NCBI RefSeq assembly: GCF_000803315.1
Contig: NZ_JRMH01000002.1
Span: 787,332 to 851,331, forward strand
Direction of reading: 5' to 3'
DNA from: Pectobacterium actinidiae
GTDB taxonomy: Bacteria > Pseudomonadota > Gammaproteobacteria > Enterobacterales > Enterobacteriaceae
Length of the DNA stretch: 64,000 bases
The notes below the pieces were generated by a model, which did not search any database, was not told where the DNA came from, and worked only from the letters and a program-made list of their open reading frames with translations. The position numbers were made by a program, and so were the translations under genes. Positions 57,265 through 64,000 of this stretch are shown here, one piece after another; position 1 is the first letter of the stretch; every line of letters starts with the position of its first letter.

Positions 57265-57537
57265 ATGAATAAGACTCAACTGATTGATGTAATTGCGGAC
57301 AAAGCTGATCTGTCAAAAGCACAGGCTAAAGCAGCTTTGGAATCAACTTTGGCGGCAATTACCGAGTCTCTGAAAGAAGGTGATGCAGTACAATTAGTTG
57401 GTTTTGGTACGTTTAAAGTGAACCATCGTAATGAGCGCACTGGCCGCAACCCACAAACCGGTAAAGAAATCAAAATCGCTGCTGCCAACGTGCCAGCATT
57501 TGTTTCTGGCAAGGCTCTGAAAGACGCTGTTAAATAA
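57265..57537 (+). CDS. hupA: DNA-binding protein HU-alpha
   Basis: A 90-residue nucleoid protein almost identical to E. coli HupA. The dimerisation helices run from 3 to 45; the beta-ribbon arm contains [21 protein letters not shown] bends DNA without strict sequence preference. TAAGGATAA provides the ribosome-binding site. The 204-bp upstream region shows no gene and presumably holds the promoter. Its terminator overlaps the next reading frame. Confidence 0.97.
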   Translation: MNKTQLIDVIADKADLSKAQAKAALESTLAAITESLKEGDAVQLVGFGTFKVNHRNERTGRNPQTGKEIKIAAANVPAFVSGKALKDAVK

Positions 57538-57541
57538 GCCC

Positions 57542-58228
57542 ATGCTGGTTAAAAGTTTAAGCAGAGGGGCGTTTTCGCCCCTTTTGCTTTTACGACGTTT
57601 GTGTGGCGCAGGCTTCGTGCTTACAGCCGTGGTAGCTTGTAGTAGCCGCACCGCACCGCCGGAAGTTTTCGCCAGCGGTTATGTTGCCGATCGCGGTGTT
57701 GTGCGTTTGTGGCGCAAGGATGATGCGCAGAATACGACGGCGCTGACCACCGTGTACAACCCGCTTCAGGGCAATGCTCTGGTGGTGACGCGTTATTCGT
57801 TCCAGCAGGATAAGCTACGCGAGATAGAGCGTAATCAGCTCGGGGCGCAGCAAGAAGATATGCGTTTGCGCTTTGCAGAAGATGGAACCGTCAGCTTTAT
57901 GCAGCGACAGCTTGCCGAAAGACGTGAATCGGTTTCTGATGATGAAATCGCGCTCAACCAGTTTGATGCGAAGCGCATGCTGGAATTGAGCGATGTACTG
58001 CGTGCAGGCAAGGTAAGGCTAAAGCAAGGGAAATGGCTGGAAGGGCAGGTGCAGTCTTGTGACGGTACGGTGGTTCGCCCTAATTTTGACAACGATTCAC
58101 GTGAATGGATCGTTCAGCAAAAAGCGCATGCAACACGCCCGCTAAACGTCGCGTGGCTGGAAGCGCCAGAAGGGACACAGTTATTGCTGGTGGTGGAGGA
58201 TGATGTCTGCCAGTGGCAGCCTAAATAG
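57542..58228 (+). CDS. yjaH: YjaH family lipoprotein (DUF1481)
   Basis: A 228-residue protein resembling E. coli YjaH, most clearly in RVVRLWRKD-like and VAWLEAPEGTQLLLV segments. The N terminus has basic residues, a hydrophobic stretch (CGAGFVLTAVVAC) and a lipobox VVAC with Cys at about residue 31, so a lipoprotein exported by Sec is likely. Function unknown. It starts 4 bp after hupA without a clear ribosome-binding site, and the hupA terminator falls within its signal-peptide codons; a later start would lose most of the signal peptide. Confidence 0.82.
   Translation: MLVKSLSRGAFSPLLLLRRLCGAGFVLTAVVACSSRTAPPEVFASGYVADRGVVRLWRKDDAQNTTALTTVYNPLQGNALVVTRYSFQQDKLREIERNQLGAQQEDMRLRFAEDGTVSFMQRQLAERRESVSDDEIALNQFDAKRMLELSDVLRAGKVRLKQGKWLEGQVQSCDGTVVRPNFDNDSREWIVQQKAHATRPLNVAWLEAPEGTQLLLVVEDDVCQWQPK
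57565..57585 (+). terminator. Terminator after hupA, inside the 5' end of yjaH
   Basis: AGGGGCG and CGCCCCT form a perfect 7-bp stem with loop TTTT, followed by TTTGCTTTT. It begins 28 bp after the hupA stop and lies within codons 8-15 of the yjaH frame. Confidence 0.7.
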
Positions 58229-58232
58229 CTAT

Positions 58233-58258
58233 AAAAAAACCCGGATTTCTCCGGGCTT
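58233..58258 (-). terminator. Terminator of the purHD operon
   Basis: On the minus strand CCCGGA and TCCGGG form a stem with a four-base loop, followed by a run of seven T. It lies 40 to 65 bp past the purD stop. The opposite direction has no proper T tract. Confidence 0.8.
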
Positions 58259-58296
58259 CAGTATTTAACCGATAATCATTTACCGAACTTTTTTTA

Positions 58297-59583
58297 TCAG
58301 GCTTGCTCACGCTCAATGGCGCGGTAGCCGATGTCTTTTCGACAGAATACCCCTTGCCACTGAATGCCTGCTGCTATTTCATAAGCGCGTTGTTGCGCTT
58401 CAGCGACGGTATTACCTAACGCAGTGACGCACAGTACGCGGCCGCCGTTGGTGACAACATCAATACCGTTCAACTTAGTGCCCGCATGGAAGACTTTGCC
58501 ATCTTCGGCATCCTGCTGTGGTAAACCGGAAATCACATCACCCGTGTTGTAGTCAGCCGGGTAACCGCCTGCAGCCAATACCACACCCAGAGACGGACGT
58601 TCATCCCAGACTGAATCTTTCTGATCCAGCGTGCCATCACAGGCGGCCAGACACAGTTCCACCAGATCGGAGCGCAGGCGCAGCATAATTGGCTGTGTTT
58701 CTGGATCGCCAAAGCGGCAGTTGAATTCGATAACCTTTGGCTGACCATCGGTAGAAATCATCAGACCGGCATACAGGAAACCGACGTAGGTATTTCCCTC
58801 TGCGGCCATGCCGTTCACGGTCGGCCAAATTACCTGATCCATCACTCGCTGGTGGATTTCATCGGTTACGACCGGAGCTGGCGAGTAAGCGCCCATGCCA
58901 CCGGTATTCGGGCCAGTGTCTTTATCCCCTACACGTTTGTGATCCTGGCTGGTCGCCATCGGCAGCACGTTCTTGCCATCTACCATCACGATGAAGCTGG
59001 CTTCTTCGCCATCAAGGAACTCTTCCACCACGATACGGTGTCCGGCATCGCCGAAGGCATTCCCCGCCAGCATATCCTGAATGGCGTTTTCCGCTTCCTG
59101 CAACGTCATGGCGACAATCACGCCTTTACCAGCGGCTAACCCGTCGGCCTTGATGACGATCGGTGCACCTTTGCAGCGTACATAGGCCAGCGCGGGTTCC
59201 ACTTCGGTAAAGTTCTGGTATTCCGCCGTCGGGATGTTGTGGCGTGCCAGAAAATCTTTAGTAAAGGCTTTGGAGCCTTCCAACTGTGCAGCACCTTGCG
59301 TTGGGCCAAAGATTTTTAGCCCTGCATTCTGAAACGCATCCACGACACCGATAACTAACGGTGTTTCTGGGCCAACGATGGTTAAATCGATGTGGTTTTC
59401 CTGCGCAAAAGCGACTAACGCCGGGACATCCGTTGCCGCGATATTGACGTTGGTCAGCGCGGGTTCAAGCGCGGTGCCCGCGTTTCCTGGAGCAACATAA
59501 ACACGTTTCGCCAGCGGTGACTGCGAGGCTTTCCAGGCTAGCGCGTGCTCGCGTCCGCCATTACCAATTACTAAAATGTTCAT
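58297..59583 (-). CDS. purD: Phosphoribosylamine-glycine ligase PurD
   Basis: A 428-residue ATP-grasp enzyme making glycinamide ribonucleotide, step two of purine synthesis. Features are the N-terminal MNILVIGNGGREHALAWKA, ATP-grasp segments KADGLAAGKGVIVAMTLQEA and HRIVVEEFLDGEEASF, and GPNTGGMGAYSPAPVV with EFNCRFGDPETQ. It follows purH by 17 bp in the same leftward operon. Confidence 0.96.
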   Translation of the reverse strand: MNILVIGNGGREHALAWKASQSPLAKRVYVAPGNAGTALEPALTNVNIAATDVPALVAFAQENHIDLTIVGPETPLVIGVVDAFQNAGLKIFGPTQGAAQLEGSKAFTKDFLARHNIPTAEYQNFTEVEPALAYVRCKGAPIVIKADGLAAGKGVIVAMTLQEAENAIQDMLAGNAFGDAGHRIVVEEFLDGEEASFIVMVDGKNVLPMATSQDHKRVGDKDTGPNTGGMGAYSPAPVVTDEIHQRVMDQVIWPTVNGMAAEGNTYVGFLYAGLMISTDGQPKVIEFNCRFGDPETQPIMLRLRSDLVELCLAACDGTLDQKDSVWDERPSLGVVLAAGGYPADYNTGDVISGLPQQDAEDGKVFHAGTKLNGIDVVTNGGRVLCVTALGNTVAEAQQRAYEIAAGIQWQGVFCRKDIGYRAIEREQA

Positions 59584-59600
59584 TTCGGTCAGCTCCAGAA

Positions 59601-61190
59601 TTAATGGCGGAAATGGCGCATGTCGGTAAAGATCATCGCAATGCCGTGTTCGTTGGCGGCAGTAATGACCTCGTCATCACGAATAGACCCGCCCGGTTGG
59701 ATCACGCAGGTAATGCCAACGGCAGCTGCGGCATCAATACCATCACGGAATGGGAAAAACGCATCAGATGCCATCGCGGAACCTTTTACTTCCAGCCCTT
59801 CATCACCCGCTTTGATACCGGCGATTTTCGCTGAGTAAACGCGGCTCATCTGGCCAGCACCTATCCCGATGGTCATGTTGTCACGTGCGTACACAATCGC
59901 ATTGGATTTAACGAACTTAGCCACTTTCCAGCAGAAAAGGGCATCACGTAATTCCTGTTCGCTCGGCTGACGCTCTGTTACGACACGCAGTTGAGACGCA
60001 TCGACCATGCCCAGATCGCGATCCTGTACCAGCAAACCGCCGTTGACGCGTTTGAAGTCCAGACCTGGAACGCGTTGCTGCCAATTGCCACTGGTCAGGA
60101 CACGTACGTTTTGTTTGGCTGCGGTCACCTTCAGTGCGGTATCACTGGCAGAGGGGGCAATGATGACTTCAACAAACTGGCGGCTGATGATGGCCTGCGC
60201 CGTCTCTTCATCCAGCTCGCGGTTGAAAGCGATAATGCCGCCGAATGCAGATGTTGGGTCGGTTTTGTAGGCACGCTCGTAGGCATCAAGAATTGAGTCG
60301 CCAATTGCTACGCCGCATGGATTCGCGTGTTTAACGATCACGCAGGCTGGTTCAGCAAATTCTTTCACACATTCCAGGGCTGCATCGGTATCAGCGATGT
60401 TGTTATAAGACAGCGCTTTGCCTTGTAACTGTGTAGAAGTGGCGACAGAGGCCTCGTGAATATTCTCTTCTATATAGAAGGCAGCTTGCTGATGGCTGTT
60501 CTCGCCGTAGCGCATGTCCTGCTTTTTGATGTAGTTCAGGTTCAACGTACGTGGGAAGTTACCTGATGGTTTATCAGTATCACCGTGGTAAGGCGGAACC
60601 AGAGCACCAAAGTAGTTGGCAATCATACTGTCGTAAGCGGCGGTGTGTTCGAATGCTTTAATAGCTAAATCGAAACGGGTTTCGTAGGTCAGTGAACCGT
60701 CGTTGGCGTCGATTTCATTAATGATGGCGCTGTAGTCGCTGCTCTTGACCACGATAGCCACATCTTTATGGTTCTTGGCGGCGGAGCGAACCATCGTCGG
60801 GCCACCAATATCGATATTCTCAACCGCATCTTCTAATGTGCAGTTCTCTCGAGCGACGGTCTGGGCAAATGGATACAAATTCACAACGACAATATCAATT
60901 GGCTTGATGTCGTGCTGCGTCATGATCGCATCATCTTGATCGCGTCGTCCCAGAATGCCGCCGTGCACTTTCGGGTGCAGGGTCTTTACTCGCCCATCCA
61001 TCATTTCCGGGAAGCCGGTGTAGTCAGAGACTTCAGTCACTGCTAAGCCAGCATCGGCCAGCAAACGGGCGGTTCCACCCGTTGAAAGGAGCTCGACGCC
61101 ACGGTGGGACAGAGCTTGAGCAAATTCGACAATACCTGCTTTGTTAGAAACGCTGAGCAGAGCGCGGCGAATTGGACGGCGTTGTTGCAT
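59601..61190 (-). CDS. purH: Bifunctional AICAR formyltransferase / IMP cyclohydrolase PurH
   Basis: 529 residues, exactly the E. coli length, catalysing the last two steps to IMP. The N-terminal MGS-fold cyclohydrolase (about 1-199) begins [20 protein letters not shown] and contains [14 protein letters not shown]. The C-terminal formyltransferase has the catalytic Lys-His in [15 protein letters not shown] and [15 protein letters not shown]. The frame is open to 61448, but ATG 61190 is the family start. A PurR box lies upstream. Confidence 0.97.
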   Translation of the reverse strand: MQQRRPIRRALLSVSNKAGIVEFAQALSHRGVELLSTGGTARLLADAGLAVTEVSDYTGFPEMMDGRVKTLHPKVHGGILGRRDQDDAIMTQHDIKPIDIVVVNLYPFAQTVARENCTLEDAVENIDIGGPTMVRSAAKNHKDVAIVVKSSDYSAIINEIDANDGSLTYETRFDLAIKAFEHTAAYDSMIANYFGALVPPYHGDTDKPSGNFPRTLNLNYIKKQDMRYGENSHQQAAFYIEENIHEASVATSTQLQGKALSYNNIADTDAALECVKEFAEPACVIVKHANPCGVAIGDSILDAYERAYKTDPTSAFGGIIAFNRELDEETAQAIISRQFVEVIIAPSASDTALKVTAAKQNVRVLTSGNWQQRVPGLDFKRVNGGLLVQDRDLGMVDASQLRVVTERQPSEQELRDALFCWKVAKFVKSNAIVYARDNMTIGIGAGQMSRVYSAKIAGIKAGDEGLEVKGSAMASDAFFPFRDGIDAAAAVGITCVIQPGGSIRDDEVITAANEHGIAMIFTDMRHFRH

Positions 61191-61333
61191 GATGATGTTA
61201 TCCCTTGGATTTGGGTAGTCAGTAAAGAACGGTATGTGAATATCGTCTTTGTCAGAGCAATAATTGCGGAATAAAGAGAAATATTCAGTTAGCGTTCGCA
61301 AAAATACGACGATTTTGAACGGGGTGAATTGTA

Positions 61334-61349
61334 GCGAAAACGTTTGCGT
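61334..61349. promoter_or_regulatory. PurR box upstream of purHD
   Basis: GCGAAAACGTTTGCGT matches the PurR consensus (ACGCAAACGTTTTCGT when read on the other strand) at all but one position. It is 144 bp upstream of the purH start, so repression by PurR with hypoxanthine or guanine is expected. Confidence 0.88.
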
Positions 61350-61466
61350 GATGCTCGTCAATTTTTGAATAGAATGCTTTCTGTGGATAAGTTTGTGCAA
61401 AAATAGGTATAAGGCGGGGTTTTGCTGTGGAATGCAGCAAACAGTCATTTTTCTTTAAAATACCTA

Positions 61467-61601
61467 TTGCGGCCTGCCGAGAAGTCCCTATAATGCGCCT
61501 CCACTGACACGGCAACAGCGACACGCGGTTGTGGTGACAGGAAAAAGATTTACTAAAGGCGGTCAGTAATGACTTGACTTTAAAGCGGATTGGCATAGTA
61601 T
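61467..61601 (+). promoter_or_regulatory. Tandem rRNA promoters P1 and P2, second rrn operon
   Basis: P1 has TTGCGG at 61467-61472 and TATAAT at 61489-61494 with a 16-bp spacer; P2 has TTGACT at 61574-61579 and TAGTAT at 61596-61601. From just after the -35 of P1 the leader is nearly identical to the first operon; upstream the sequences differ entirely. An AT-rich stretch precedes P1. Confidence 0.8.
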
Positions 61602-61631
61602 ATGCAGCCCGCGCCACCGATGAAGTGGCAC

Positions 61632-61643
61632 TGCTCTTTAACA
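61632..61643 (+). promoter_or_regulatory. boxA in the leader of the second rrn operon
   Basis: TGCTCTTTAACA, identical to the boxA of the first operon and at the same distance from 16S within a few bases. Confidence 0.85.
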
Positions 61644-61794
61644 ATATAATCAGACAATCTGTGTGGGCACTCACAAGACCGTATCTTGACGATATAAAAA
61701 GTCTTGAAGAGTGAACAACAGTAAATTCATTACGAATAAACAGTGACTAATTCTTTGAGCATCGCTGACGAGTTCAGCAAATCAAACAAATCTT

Positions 61795-63337
<1,543 letters not shown>

Positions 63338-63410
63338 CCAAGAAGATGTGTGTTAAGTGAAGTGCTCACACAGATTGTCTGATGAAAATAACGAGCAGAA
63401 ATACCTTAAT

Positions 63411-63487
<77 letters not shown>

Positions 63488-63529
63488 ACTCTTCCGTGAG
63501 TGGTATCTAAGGTATCTGTAAGCAACGAT

Positions 63530-63605
63530 GGGGTTATAGCTCAGCTGGGAGAGCGCCTGCCTTGCACGCAGGAGGTCTGCGGTTCGATCCCGCATAGCTC
63601 CACCA
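63530..63605 (+). tRNA. tRNA-Ala (anticodon TGC)
   Basis: A 76-nt cloverleaf, acceptor GGGGTTA/TAGCTCC, anticodon loop CTTGCAC, encoded CCA. It matches the E. coli alaTUV type and follows tRNA-Ile by 42 bp. Confidence 0.96.
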
Positions 63606-63666
63606 TTACTACTTGCAACATAAAAGACTTCAGAGTGTATTGGAAACAGTATGCTGCGAAGTATTT

Positions 63667-63678
63667 TGCTCTTTAACA
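63667..63678 (+). promoter_or_regulatory. boxA in the second 16S-23S spacer
   Basis: TGCTCTTTAACA. From here to the 23S start the spacer is almost the same as in the first operon, whereas the segment holding the tRNAs differs. Confidence 0.8.
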
Positions 63679-63823
63679 ATCTGGAACAAGCTGAAAATTG
63701 AAACATGACAGCTGAACATACTGACACGACAGTAATGTGGTGTGAGTGATGCATCAGTCTGTCAATGAGTCTCTCAAATAATCGCAGCGCGATAGTGTCT
63801 TTCAAGACACCTTCGGGTTGTGA

Positions 63824-64000
63824 GGTTAAGCGACTAAGCGTACACGGTGGATGCCTAGGCAGTCAGAGGCGATGAAGGGCGTGCTAATCTGCGATAAGCG
63901 TCGGTAAGCTGATATGAAGCGTTATACCCGACGATACCCGAATGGGGAAACCCAGTGTGTTTCGACACACTATCATGACATGAATCCATAGTGTCATGAG
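63824..64000 (+). rRNA. 23S ribosomal RNA, 5' fragment
   Basis: Begins GGTTAAGCGACTAAGCGTAC and is identical by eye to the first copy for the 177 nt available; the window ends inside the gene. Confidence 0.97.

Noticed and set aside
61191..61448. N-terminal extension of purH to 61448
   Set aside because: It crosses the PurR box and would add 86 residues not found in the family; ATG 61190 gives exactly 529 residues.

Overview
The window is about 64 kb of chromosome from a gammaproteobacterium of the order Enterobacterales. The 16S sequences, gene order and near-identity of many proteins to Escherichia coli K-12 homologues suggest a soft-rot genus such as Pectobacterium; the genus is an inference from recognition and no database was searched. 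Almost everything is core genome. I found no CRISPR array, prophage, insertion sequence, toxin/antitoxin pair or defence island, and no convincing undescribed system.

Layout. 1-9.0 kb: tail of argH, a MITE-like palindromic element, rmuC, the ubiquinone genes ubiE-ubiJ-ubiB, the twin-arginine translocase tatABC, tatD and hemB, which carries a one-base frameshift. 9.0-19.6 kb: rfaH, ubiD, fre, the fatty-acid oxidation operon fadBA with a FadR operator, then pepQ-yigZ-trkH-hemG. 19.7-25.2 kb: a complete rRNA operon with tRNA-Glu in its spacer. 25.3-29.2 kb: murB-birA and convergent coaA, in visibly AT-richer DNA, plus a decayed acetyltransferase gene. 29.2-43.4 kb: the gene-expression block tRNA-Thr/Tyr/Gly/Thr-tufB, secE-nusG, rplKA, rplJL-rpoBC, with its conserved leaders, attenuator and terminators. 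43.5-46.8 kb: a small accessory cassette (ShiA-type transporter, DUF1127 protein, MocR-type regulator). 47.3-53.0 kb: thiCEFSGH, transcribed leftward under a TPP riboswitch. 53.2-61.2 kb: rsd, nudC-hemE-nfi, yjaG, hupA, yjaH and the leftward purHD operon with a PurR box. 61.4-64.0 kb: a second rRNA operon with tRNA-Ile and tRNA-Ala in its spacer, cut off early in 23S.

Functional themes are translation and transcription capacity (two rRNA operons, tRNAs, EF-Tu, ribosomal proteins, RNA polymerase, NusG, RfaH, Rsd), cofactor synthesis (ubiquinone, heme, thiamine, biotin ligase, coenzyme A), purine synthesis and beta-oxidation.

Points most worth a second look are the hemB frameshift together with two single-C indels that differ between the two 16S copies, which together suggest base-call errors; the rRNA-operon flanks and spacer tRNAs, which are re-assorted relative to E. 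coli; hairpins that overlap the -10 boxes of the rplK and rplJ promoters; the hupA terminator lying inside the start of yjaH; the palindromic elements at 278-418 and 47148-47240; and repeated half-sites in front of the MocR-type regulator.
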